Shown here: positions 7,695-14,930 of the stretch, piece after piece
Position numbering within the stretch: position 1 is the first letter of the stretch
Layout of the letters: every line of letters starts with the position of its first letter
DNA from: JBGOUJ01 sp041477005
GTDB taxonomy: Bacteria; Acidobacteriota; Terriglobia; Bryobacterales; JACQDG01
NCBI GenBank assembly: GCA_041477005.1
Contig: JBGOUJ010000011.1
Coordinates: 1 to 35,633 of the forward strand
Length of the DNA stretch: 35,633 nt
Reading direction: 5' to 3'
Program-made: the position numbers and the translations under genes
Notes under the pieces: generated by a model
What the model was told of the DNA's origin: nothing
The model's database searches: none
What the model saw: the letters and a program-made list of their open reading frames with translations, nothing else

Positions 7695-8888
7695 TCAACG
7701 TCCAACCGCCCCCACGGCGCGGTTCCCGATCCAGCCCGCCAGCGCGTCGCGTGTGGCGGCCAGCAGATCCTCCGGCACCCTCTGCCCGGTCCCCAAAAAC
7801 GAGATCGGCCACCGCGTGCGCATGGCCTCGTTCAGCAGCGAGCCGAAAGAGAGCGTCTCGTCCAGCTTCGTGAACAGCAGCTTGCGGGGCCCGAAGATCC
7901 GGTATTCCTCGATGAGACGGTGCAGGTCCCGGGGCTTGGTCGAGGCGCTCAGCACCAGGTGGACGTCGATGTCAGCTCGAGAACCCAGGAACTCCGCCAG
8001 CTCGGCCGATCGCTGCATTTCGCTGAGACCGTAACCCGGCGTGTCGATCAGGACGAAGTCGGCTCCGGGGCCCTCCGGATCCTGGAAGCCGTCGAGGGCG
8101 TCGCGCAGTTCCTTCACCTCATCGACCGCCGTCCAGTCCACGCCGAGAATGCCGGCATAAGTCTCGATCTGATGGACCGCCGCCACCCGGAAGTTGTCGG
8201 TCGTCACCAGGTGCACCCGCCGCCGCTCGCGCAGGCCGTATTGCACCGCGAGCTTGACCAGGGTCGCGGTTTTGCCCACTCCGGTCGGCCCGACCAGGGC
8301 TACGGTCGGCGGCCGAAAGCCCGAGCGGCCGAGTTCGTCGGAAACGGCCAGCAGCTTCAAGAGCTGCCCGACCAGGCTTTGCTCCAGCTCCCCCTGGGTG
8401 GCCCCGCGCTCTGCCAGGGGCGTCAAAGCGGCCACCAGTTGCGCCGCCGGCTCCGGGGCCAGGTCGTTGGCCGTCAGGTCCCGGTAAAGCCGGGCGAGCT
8501 GGGGCTGGCAGAGAAACTCGCCGGTCGGCAGATAGCAGGTGTGGGTGTAGCTGTAGAGCATCCGGCGGATCTCCTGAATCCCCTCGGAAAGCTCGGCAAG
8601 CTGGTCGCCCGCCGGCCCGGCGGGTCGGCCGCTCGGCCCCGCGGGTCGGCCCCTCCGCCCGGCAGGTCCGTCGCCCGGCGCCGCAAGTTGGTCACCTGCC
8701 ATCCGGGCGGGCGATCGGGAGGCAGCTTTTTCGCTGGTGAAGGCGAAACGAACTTCGTACAGACCCAGATGGCGCTCGTCGGGCGTCGTCTTCCGCGAAT
8801 CGAGCAGCACGGCATCGTCGCCGAGTTCGAGGCTCGCCTGGCGAATCGCCGATTCCACGCTCTCGGAATGGTAGGCTTTGATTATCAT
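7695..8888 (-). CDS. flhF: flagellar biosynthesis SRP-type GTPase FlhF
   Basis: A 397-residue SRP-family GTPase that helps set the place and number of flagella. The N-terminal B domain begins MIIKAYHSESVESAI. The NG domain contains the P-loop GPTGVGKTATLVKLA, DNFRVAAVHQIETYA, the DTPGY switch region and the TKLDE specificity motif. A linker at residues about 66-98 is a Gly/Pro/Arg repeat (GRPAGPSGRPAGPAG), probably disordered and recently expanded. The start overlaps the flhA stop (ATGA). FlhF usually works with the MinD-like FlhG; no flhG is next to it or elsewhere in the window. Confidence 0.95.
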   Translation of the reverse strand: MIIKAYHSESVESAIRQASLELGDDAVLLDSRKTTPDERHLGLYEVRFAFTSEKAASRSPARMAGDQLAAPGDGPAGRRGRPAGPSGRPAGPAGDQLAELSEGIQEIRRMLYSYTHTCYLPTGEFLCQPQLARLYRDLTANDLAPEPAAQLVAALTPLAERGATQGELEQSLVGQLLKLLAVSDELGRSGFRPPTVALVGPTGVGKTATLVKLAVQYGLRERRRVHLVTTDNFRVAAVHQIETYAGILGVDWTAVDEVKELRDALDGFQDPEGPGADFVLIDTPGYGLSEMQRSAELAEFLGSRADIDVHLVLSASTKPRDLHRLIEEYRIFGPRKLLFTKLDETLSFGSLLNEAMRTRWPISFLGTGQRVPEDLLAATRDALAGWIGNRAVGAVGR

Positions 8889-10930
8889 TGGATCAGCCCC
8901 AGCGACACGACCTTCACCGTGGCTGGAATCTCGGCGTGGGAGAGAACCGCTACCTGTGGCAGGGTGCTCTCACAGATCTGCCGCAGGGCGAACCGCACCT
9001 CGGCCCCCGCGATGACCACGCCCGGGCCTTGCAGGCTCCCCAGACACTTCTTGAACTTTTCCAGGATCTCGCGGATCGTCGCCGGCGGTAGGTTGAGGCG
9101 TGTGGTGACCTCGGTATGCTCGATGGCCGCCCGCAAGGTATCCTCCATCGCCGGGTCGACAAAGAAGGCGGCCAGCTCTCCCTGCTCGTTTAAGTACGGC
9201 TTCACTACGGTCCGGCAGATCGATTGCCGGACGTATTCGACCAGCAGCGTCGAGTTCTTGGTCAGGTTCGCCGCCTCTCCCAAGGCCTCCAGAATGCTCA
9301 CCCCGTCCCGAATCGAGACCCGCTCCCGCAGCAGCCCTTGCAAGACACGCTGCACGAGCGACATGGGCGCCAGTTTCGGCACCAGGTCCTCGACCAGCTT
9401 GGGATTCTCCTCTCCCACGCGATCGAGCAGCTTCTTGGCCTCCTGCCGGCTGAGCAGCTCGTGGGCGAAGGCTCGGATCAGCTCGGTGAGATGCGTGGCC
9501 AGGATGTTCGGGGGATCGACCACGGTGTAGCCCAGGTTGCGGGCGCGCTCGGCTTGCGAAGCCTCGACCCAAACCGCCGGAATCCCAAAGGCCGGCTCGC
9601 GGCACTCCACGCCCTCGACGGGGGGGAGGGTGCGGCCGGGATTGATGGCCAGCTCGGAATTCGCCCGCAGCTCAAAGCGGGCAATCTCGGCGCCTTTGAG
9701 CAGCACGACATACTCGCGCGAGCGCAGGTTCAGGTTGTCGGTCACCCGCACCGGCGGCATCAGAAAGCCCAATTCGGTCGCCAGTTGCCGGCGCACCGCC
9801 GCGATTCTCTTGAGCAGGGTGCCGCCCTGGGCCGCATCGACCAGCTTCACCAGACCCAGCCCGACCTCAATGGCCAGCGGATCCACGCGCAGCAGGCCTT
9901 CCAGGTTTTCGCGCTCCGAGGCCGGCTGCGGCCGGGGCGGCGCCACGTCCTGGGCCGCCGCCCTTTGCCGCATGCTCCAGCCGAGACCGCCGGCGCCCGC
10001 GCCCAGCAGCAGAAACGGCAGGCCGGGCAGCCCCGGTACCGCTGCCAGCACCCCCAGCACCCCCGCGCCAATCAGCAGCGGCTCGGGCTGAAAGAATAAC
10101 TGCCGGCTGAAATCCACCCCTAGTCGCGAGTCGGCCGCCGCGCGCGTCGTGATTAATCCGCCCGAGACCGAAATCAGCAGCGCCGGCACCACCGTCACCA
10201 GGCCGTCGCCGACCGTCAGTACCGTATAAGTTTGAAACGCCCGCTCCAGTGCCAGGCCATGCTGCAGCACCCCGATCAGAAATCCGGCCACGATGTTGAC
10301 CGCCGTGATAATGATGCTGGCGATGGCGTCGCGCTGCGTAAAGCGCACGGCGCCGTCCATGGCCCCGTAGAATTCCGCCTCGCGAGCCGTCTCCTGCCGC
10401 CGCGCCCGCGCTTCGGTTTCGTCGATCAGCCCGGCGTTCAGATCCGAATCGATCGACATTTGCTTACCCGGCATGGCATCCAGCGTGAATCGCGCCGTGA
10501 CCTCCGAGATGCGCACCGCCCCGTGGTTGATCACCACGTACTGGATGGCGATCAGCAGGATGAAAATCACCACCCCGATGACGTAATTGCCCCCTACCAC
10601 AAACTGCCCGAACGACTCGATCACCCGCCCCGCCGCCGCCGTGCCCGTGTTGCCGTTGAGCAGAATCAGCCGGCTCGAAGAGATATTCAACCCCAGCCGG
10701 AACAGCGTTAGCAGCAGCAGCAGCGAAGGGTAAACGCTGAACTGCACCGGGCGGGTAATATACATGGTCACGATCAGGGTGATCACCGACAGCGTGATGT
10801 TGGTCGAGATCAGCAGGTCCAGCAGGAGCGGCGGGACCGGCAGGATCATGATCAACACCACCCCCACCACGGCCACGGGCACGGCCATGTTGAGGTTGCG
10901 GGTGGTTCTCTGATCGAGAGCCGCTTCCAT
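8885..10930 (-). CDS. flhA: flagellar type III export gate protein FlhA
   Basis: A 681-residue FlhA. The N-terminal half has about eight membrane segments and the conserved FHIPEP cytoplasmic loop (RISEVTARFTLDAMPGKQMS, then DSDLNAGLIDE). The C-terminal cytosolic half forms the export platform that binds chaperone-substrate complexes. The start at 10930 (MEAALDQRTTRN) is supported by TGGAGC about 8 nt upstream; a longer frame to 11014 translates spacer repeats and is rejected. It overlaps flhF by 4 nt. A 107-bp spacer with an inverted repeat array separates it from flhB. Confidence 0.96.
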   Translation of the reverse strand: MEAALDQRTTRNLNMAVPVAVVGVVLIMILPVPPLLLDLLISTNITLSVITLIVTMYITRPVQFSVYPSLLLLLTLFRLGLNISSSRLILLNGNTGTAAAGRVIESFGQFVVGGNYVIGVVIFILLIAIQYVVINHGAVRISEVTARFTLDAMPGKQMSIDSDLNAGLIDETEARARRQETAREAEFYGAMDGAVRFTQRDAIASIIITAVNIVAGFLIGVLQHGLALERAFQTYTVLTVGDGLVTVVPALLISVSGGLITTRAAADSRLGVDFSRQLFFQPEPLLIGAGVLGVLAAVPGLPGLPFLLLGAGAGGLGWSMRQRAAAQDVAPPRPQPASERENLEGLLRVDPLAIEVGLGLVKLVDAAQGGTLLKRIAAVRRQLATELGFLMPPVRVTDNLNLRSREYVVLLKGAEIARFELRANSELAINPGRTLPPVEGVECREPAFGIPAVWVEASQAERARNLGYTVVDPPNILATHLTELIRAFAHELLSRQEAKKLLDRVGEENPKLVEDLVPKLAPMSLVQRVLQGLLRERVSIRDGVSILEALGEAANLTKNSTLLVEYVRQSICRTVVKPYLNEQGELAAFFVDPAMEDTLRAAIEHTEVTTRLNLPPATIREILEKFKKCLGSLQGPGVVIAGAEVRFALRQICESTLPQVAVLSHAEIPATVKVVSLGLIQ

Positions 10931-10944
10931 GGTTTGCGCTCCAG

Positions 10945-11037
10945 CCCTTAGGCGCCGCAACGCGGATCGTGGAACGTGTATCCGTGGTCTCCGGCCTCGG
11001 GGCCCACGATCCACGATCTACGATCCGCGGTCCTCCT
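10945..11037. repeat. inverted repeat array between flhB and flhA
   Basis: The left arm carries gcggatcgtgg and a degenerate copy (gtatccgtggt). The centre is a GC-rich cctcggggccc. The right arm carries acgatcc, acgatct and acgatccgcgg, the reverse complement of the left word. The layout matches the heptad arrays in the other spacers but the repeat word is different. Confidence 0.75.
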
Positions 11038-12090
11038 TTAGGCCTGTTTCGTTAATCGGAAGATGTAGGCTAAAATTTCAGCCACGGCGCGATAAAGTGC
11101 GACCGGAATTTCACTTCCCACCTCACAGCTCTTGTAAAGGGCCTGGGCCAAAGGTGCGTTTTCGACCACCGGAATGCCGTATTGCTCGGCTACCCGCCGG
11201 ATCCGCTCCGCCAGGTAGTTCTGGCCTTTGGCGGTCACCATCGGCGCCCGCATGCCCTCCAGGTGGTACTCCAGGGCTACGGCGTAATGGGTGGGGTTGG
11301 TGATGACGACGCTGGCCTTGGGAACCTTGCTCATCATGCGCCGCCGCATCATCTCGCGCTGCAGCCGCCGGAGGCGCGCCTTGATCAACGGATTTCCTTC
11401 CAGATCCTTCTGCTCCTGCCGGACTTCGTGCTTGGTCATGCGCAGCTTGCGGTGAAGCGACTGGCGCTCCCGGAAGTAGTCCCAGGCGCCCAGCGCCAAC
11501 AGGGCCACGGCGGCCTTTCCCAGCAGGCTTTGGAGCGAGTTGCCAACCAGGGCGGTCGCCGCCAGAAGCGATTGCCGGGGCAGCCCCAGGAACGGTTCCA
11601 TATTCTGCTCCACCACCGTCCAAACGGCCCAAGCAAACAGGGGAAACAGCACCAGGGCTTTGAGAGTCTCCCGCAGGTTCTGCGCCGGCAGCTCGCGCAG
11701 CCGTCCGGCCGGACTCAACCGCGAAAAATCGAGCTTCAACCTTTTAGGCGTGATCGCGAAACCGGTCTGCAGCAAGTGCATGAGGAGCGAGGAGCCGACC
11801 AGGGCGAGCGCCAGGTAGAGCAGCAGGGCGAGCGGCCCGCGCAGCAGCTCCACCACCAGCTCCCGCAGCCGGCCAATTTCCAAACCCTTGCGAAAGGCCT
11901 CCGCCAGCAGCCCCCGCTGGCACTGCTCCAATCCTTGGATCGTCGACTGCGCACCCCACCCCAGGGCCGCCACCGTCAGCGCGAACTGCGCAGCCTGGGT
12001 CAGGTCCCGGCTTTGCGCAATCTGGCCCTCCTCGCGGGCCTGCTGCAACCGCCGCGGCGTCGGTTGTTCGGTGCGGGATTCGTCGGGCAT
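11038..12090 (-). CDS. flhB: flagellar export switch protein FlhB
   Basis: A 350-residue FlhB: four membrane segments in residues about 30-210, then the cytosolic domain with the autocleavage motif NPTH (in SVVITNPTHYAVALEYH). Cleavage between Asn and Pro switches export from rod/hook to filament substrates, in concert with the FliK ruler encoded at 16710-18782. The N-terminus, ESRTEQPTPRRLQQAREEGQ, is typical of the family. The C-terminus ends shortly after the conserved PVALYRAVAEILAYIFRL. It lies between fliR and flhA with repeat-filled spacers on both sides. Confidence 0.97.
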   Translation of the reverse strand: MPDESRTEQPTPRRLQQAREEGQIAQSRDLTQAAQFALTVAALGWGAQSTIQGLEQCQRGLLAEAFRKGLEIGRLRELVVELLRGPLALLLYLALALVGSSLLMHLLQTGFAITPKRLKLDFSRLSPAGRLRELPAQNLRETLKALVLFPLFAWAVWTVVEQNMEPFLGLPRQSLLAATALVGNSLQSLLGKAAVALLALGAWDYFRERQSLHRKLRMTKHEVRQEQKDLEGNPLIKARLRRLQREMMRRRMMSKVPKASVVITNPTHYAVALEYHLEGMRAPMVTAKGQNYLAERIRRVAEQYGIPVVENAPLAQALYKSCEVGSEIPVALYRAVAEILAYIFRLTKQA

Positions 12091-12096
12091 GAAAAC

Positions 12097-12195
12097 CAGG
12101 TGTCAGGTTTAAGGCGCGAGGTGTCAGGTTTCAGGGGTTGGGCGGCACGCAATCCGCCGCCCCGCTCGACACCCGGCGCCTGTCATCTGACACCT
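12097..12195. repeat. inverted repeat array between fliR and flhB, including the fliR 3' end
   Basis: Two copies of aggtgtcaggttt (about 12098 and 12119) are followed by a central hairpin (gggcgg ... ccgccc, about 12137-12163). Two reverse-orientation copies follow (cgacaccc and tgacacctg, about 12167-12196). The last copy overlaps the final codons and stop of fliR. Confidence 0.8.
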
Positions 12196-12953
12196 GCCGT
12201 CAGGGCGTAGGTCACTTCGAGCGCCCGCTTGGCCAGCTCGTGGTAGAGGTGCGGAATCAGGGCCACAATCACATAGAGGCTGGCCATGGTCACGATCATC
12301 TTGATCGGGAACGAGAGGCTCAACAACTGCATCCGGGCGTTGACGTAGCTCAGCAACGCCAGGGCTAGGTCGAGCAACAGCAGTACGGCCACAACCGGGA
12401 AAGCCAGGCGGACAGCGGTTTCGAACACAGCGGCTCCCAGGCGCGTAAGGCTTAGGTGGGTGCCCATGGTGGGGGTGAAGGATCCAACCGGGACCGCCTC
12501 CAGGCTCCGGGCGAGCGCCCGCACCAGGTGAAGCTGCAGATCAAACGCAAAGAAAAGCAGCCCCCCGAGCAGCGTCAGAAGAACGTTGAGGATGGTGGCA
12601 TCCACGGACGACGAAGGATCGACCGTGTTGATGTAGGAGTACCCGGCTTGAAAGCCGAGCAACTGCGCCGCCAGACCGAGCATCTCGGAGAGCAACTGCA
12701 GGGCGAGGCCCACGGCCACGCCGAATCCGGTCTCGCGCATCACCCAAAGGACCAGGGTCCAAGAGCCGGCCGTCGCCGCCCCGCGCGCGGTCGAGCCGGG
12801 CAGCAGCACCAGCGTCAGCAGCAGGGACAAAACGATCTTCGTCGGGACCGGAAACAAGCTCGTGCCAGGCAGCGGCAGAAAGGCGATCACTCCCGCCACC
12901 CGAGCGAAGACGAGCAAACACGCCACGAGCAGTTCGGCGCTAATAGAAACCAT
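12183..12953 (-). CDS. fliR: flagellar export gate protein FliR
   Basis: A 256-residue inner-membrane protein of the FliR/SctT family with about six hydrophobic segments. It joins FliP and FliQ in the helical export channel. Recognisable family stretches are VACLLVFARVAGVIAFLPL near the N-terminus, GFQAGYSYINTVDP in the middle (the family usually has GxQxG followed by DP) and AYSYVNARMQLL-like ALLSYVNARMQLLSLSFPIK. The final codons (AGVR and stop) are part of the repeat word that fills the downstream spacer. It lies between fliQ and flhB, the common order. Confidence 0.94.
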   Translation of the reverse strand: MVSISAELLVACLLVFARVAGVIAFLPLPGTSLFPVPTKIVLSLLLTLVLLPGSTARGAATAGSWTLVLWVMRETGFGVAVGLALQLLSEMLGLAAQLLGFQAGYSYINTVDPSSSVDATILNVLLTLLGGLLFFAFDLQLHLVRALARSLEAVPVGSFTPTMGTHLSLTRLGAAVFETAVRLAFPVVAVLLLLDLALALLSYVNARMQLLSLSFPIKMIVTMASLYVIVALIPHLYHELAKRALEVTYALTAGVR

Positions 12954-12964
12954 GGAAAGCGTTC

Positions 12965-13085
12965 GTCAGGAATCAGCTATCAGCTATCCGCTATCAGCCG
13001 TCAGCCATCAGCAATCGGCCGTCAGCTAACAAGAGCCGGCGGCCTGCTGACGGCTGAAGGCTCATAGCTGACAGCTTTTTGCTAA
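12965..13085. repeat. inverted heptad repeat array between fliQ and fliR
   Basis: The left arm has eight or more 7-bp units of the type ATCAGCT/ATCAGCC (about 12976-13028). The centre is aacaagagccggcggcct. The right arm has units GCTGACG, GCTGAAG, GCTCATA and GCTGACA in the opposite sense (about 13047-13078). It has the same word and architecture as 6777-6920 and 14808-14930. Confidence 0.85.
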
Positions 13086-13091
13086 CGATTA

Positions 13092-13361
13092 TTACCGTGC
13101 GTAGCGGCCTAGGTTCGAGAACAGGGTTGTGGTGTAGCTCACCAGCCGCTCTGTCATCCACGGCATCAGCAGCAGGATCCCGACCAGGAAGGCTGCCAGG
13201 CGCGGAATGGCGTTGAAGGCCGGGTCCTGCATGGAGGTCAAGATCTGTACGATGCTCACAATCACCCCCACCGCGAAGCCCAGCAGCAGAATCGGCGCCC
13301 CGACCCACAAGGATGTCAGAAACGCCTGCCGGGCAAGCTCGATCGCCAAATCCGCACTCAT
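13092..13361 (-). CDS. fliQ: flagellar export gate protein FliQ
   Basis: An 89-residue, two-helix membrane protein of the FliQ/SctS family, close to the usual 89-90 residues. The first helix is SLWVGAPILLLGFAVGVIVS, followed by the conserved VQILTSMQDPAFNAIPRL and the second helix AAFLVGILLLMPWM. Four or more copies line the FliP-FliR export channel in known systems. It lies between fliP (84-bp spacer) and fliR (138-bp spacer). Confidence 0.96.
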   Translation of the reverse strand: MSADLAIELARQAFLTSLWVGAPILLLGFAVGVIVSIVQILTSMQDPAFNAIPRLAAFLVGILLLMPWMTERLVSYTTTLFSNLGRYAR

Positions 13362-13373
13362 GCTGCCTCCTGG

Positions 13374-13440
13374 CTCTTGTTTCTTAGCCCTTTGTTTCTT
13401 AGCCCTTGGTTCTTCTGACTCCTGACTCCTGCCCTCTACC
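13374..13440. repeat. direct short repeats between fliP and fliQ
   Basis: Two full copies and a partial copy of tgtttcttagcccttt occur in a row, then gactcct twice, between the fliQ start and the fliP stop. No inverted arm is visible here. Confidence 0.75.
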
Positions 13441-13445
13441 CCGCG

Positions 13446-14180
13446 TCAGAAGCTCTTCACCAACGACCCCACCACCAGGTTCCAGCCGTCCACCAAAACG
13501 AACAGCAGGATCTTGAAAGGGGCGGAAATCATCACTGGCGGCAGTTGCAGCATGCCTAGCGACAAGGTGATGGATGCCACCAGCAGATCGATGATCAGGA
13601 ACGGCAGAAACAGCACGGCGCCGATCTGAAAGCCGATGCGCAACTCCGAGAGTACGTAGGCCGGCATCAGCACCTGGAGATCGAGTTCGCTCAGATTGTG
13701 CGGCCGGGGCGCGTGGGAGATCTCGACGAACAGCGCGACGTCTTTTTCCCGAACGTATTTCGCGAGGAAGCTCTTGAGCGGCACGGTCGCCCGCTGCAGC
13801 GCCTCCTGCGCTCCGATTTCCCCGCGATCGAGCGGGGCGATCGACTGGTCGTAGATGCGGTTGGTGGTCGGCTGCATCAATACCATGGTAAGGAACAGGG
13901 AGAGGCCGATCAGCACGTGATTGCTGGGAGTCGATTGCGTTCCCAGCGCCTGGCGTAGAAAATGCATCACCACCAGCAGCCGCAGGAAGGGAGTCACCGA
14001 GGCAATCGCCGCCGGCAGCAACACCAGCAGCGTCATCCACCCCAGGATCTGCAGCGGGATCGACCACTCCGTGGCCCCCGGCTTGCCGGTCAGACGCAGC
14101 CCACTCCAGGGCCCGGTTTGCGCCGCGAGCTGCGCGGCGGGAAGCAGGAACAAGCCGCTCAGTCGCCGGATCGCGCTCAT
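13446..14180 (-). CDS. fliP: flagellar export gate protein FliP
   Basis: A 244-residue FliP/SctR protein, core of the export gate. Starting at 14180 gives a clean signal peptide (MSAIRRLSGLFLLPAAQLAAQ), which FliP typically has. The mature protein has four membrane segments and the conserved stretches RLLVVMHFLRQALGTQSTPS, ELRIGFQIGAVLFLPFLIID and VLVDGWNLVVGSL. Alternative starts at 14246 (GTG, overlapping the fliO stop) or 14243 (ATG) add 21-22 charged residues before the signal peptide. They have a GAGGAA nearby, so translational coupling to fliO is possible and the true start is open. Confidence 0.93.
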   Translation of the reverse strand: MSAIRRLSGLFLLPAAQLAAQTGPWSGLRLTGKPGATEWSIPLQILGWMTLLVLLPAAIASVTPFLRLLVVMHFLRQALGTQSTPSNHVLIGLSLFLTMVLMQPTTNRIYDQSIAPLDRGEIGAQEALQRATVPLKSFLAKYVREKDVALFVEISHAPRPHNLSELDLQVLMPAYVLSELRIGFQIGAVLFLPFLIIDLLVASITLSLGMLQLPPVMISAPFKILLFVLVDGWNLVVGSLVKSF

Positions 14181-14242
14181 CCGTGCCCGGGCCTCGGGCG
14201 CGCTGCCGAGCTTTTGGGGGAACAAAGAGCCCCGTTCTCGCA

Positions 14243-14548
14243 TCACTTCCTCATCCGCTCGGCGAGCGAGACAGCCCAGGAGGACTGCTCGGCGGGCTGC
14301 TCGGCCGGCAGCGTTTCCATCTCACACAGCAGCTCACAGCGCTGGGACGTCGAGGCGACCAGCAGCCCCCGGCCGCTCCATTCGATCAGATGCAGCCGCT
14401 GGCCCGGGCCGAGATCCACCGTCTCGACCAAGCGAATCTGCCGACCCGCCGCAGCTCGGCTTCGAGCCGCCCGGCGCAGCCACCACAGCAGGCCACCGAG
14501 CAGGCCCAACACCAGCGCCAGCGGGGCCACCGCCGCGAACAGGCTCAC
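14243..14548 (-). CDS. fliO: flagellar export gate assembly protein FliO
   Basis: A 101-residue FliO: one N-terminal membrane helix (LALVLGLLGGLLWWL), basic residues after it, then a small cytosolic beta domain with the family pattern VETVDLGPGQRLHLIEWSGR. FliO helps FliP assemble. Translation begins at GTG overlapping the fliN stop (GTGA), and its own stop overlaps the possible fliP GTG start. The fliN-fliO-fliP chain is therefore probably coupled. Confidence 0.9.
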   Translation of the reverse strand: MSLFAAVAPLALVLGLLGGLLWWLRRAARSRAAAGRQIRLVETVDLGPGQRLHLIEWSGRGLLVASTSQRCELLCEMETLPAEQPAEQSSWAVSLAERMRK

Positions 14549-14799
14549 CTCGCCTCCTGCAACAGGTCCGTAATCCGGATGCCGATCGTATCCTCAATCA
14601 CCACAATTTCTCCGTAGCCCACCACCACGCCCTGCAGCAGCAGGCTCATGTTGTCGCCGGCCGAACGGTTCATCTTGACGACCGTGCCCACCTGCAACTC
14701 CAAAATCTCGCGGATCTTCATCGTCCGCCGGTCCAGCTCCACGCTCAACTCAATGGGAACGTCATAGAACTCGGCTGCCTGCGGGTCGATCGCGCTCAT
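14545..14799 (-). CDS. fliN: flagellar motor switch protein FliN (short)
   Basis: An 84-residue protein made almost entirely of one FliN/SpoA domain: DVPIELSVELDRRTMKIREI, then LQVGTVVKMNRSAGDNMSLL and GEIVVIEDTIGIRITDLL. This is the classical FliN of the C-ring, in the usual fliN-fliO-fliP context. A second FliN domain is fused to a CheC-like domain at 4944-5804. No clear Shine-Dalgarno site precedes the ATG (the upstream sequence is ggctgccttcccgtt), which is the edge of the repeat spacer. Confidence 0.94.
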   Translation of the reverse strand: MSAIDPQAAEFYDVPIELSVELDRRTMKIREILELQVGTVVKMNRSAGDNMSLLLQGVVVGYGEIVVIEDTIGIRITDLLQEAR

Positions 14800-14807
14800 A
14801 ACGGGAA

Positions 14808-14930
14808 GGCAGCCATCAGCTAGCAGCCGTCGGCCAGCCGTCAGCTATGAGCTGTCAGCCAACAGCCCTCAACAGGCCGCCGGTTCTGGAAAGCTGACTG
14901 CTCAAAGCTGAAAGCTGGCGGCTGCGGGCT
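14808..14930. repeat. inverted heptad repeat array between flgE and fliN
   Basis: The left arm has units such as AGCCATC, AGCTAGC, AGCCGTC and TGTCAGC (about 14810-14870). The centre is aggccgccggttctggaa. The right arm has AGCTGAC, TGCTCAA, AGCTGAA, AGCTGGC and GGCTGCG. It is the third copy of the array type seen at 6777 and 12965. Its right edge touches the flgE stop. Confidence 0.8.

Noticed and set aside
7632..9530. Plus-strand frame of 632 codons opposite flhF and flhA
   Set aside because: It is antisense to two well-identified genes; the translated sequence is Arg/Gly/His-rich without domains.
6777..14930. Regularly spaced short repeats as possible CRISPR arrays
   Set aside because: Units are 7 bp, contiguous and degenerate, with no unique spacers and no cas genes.
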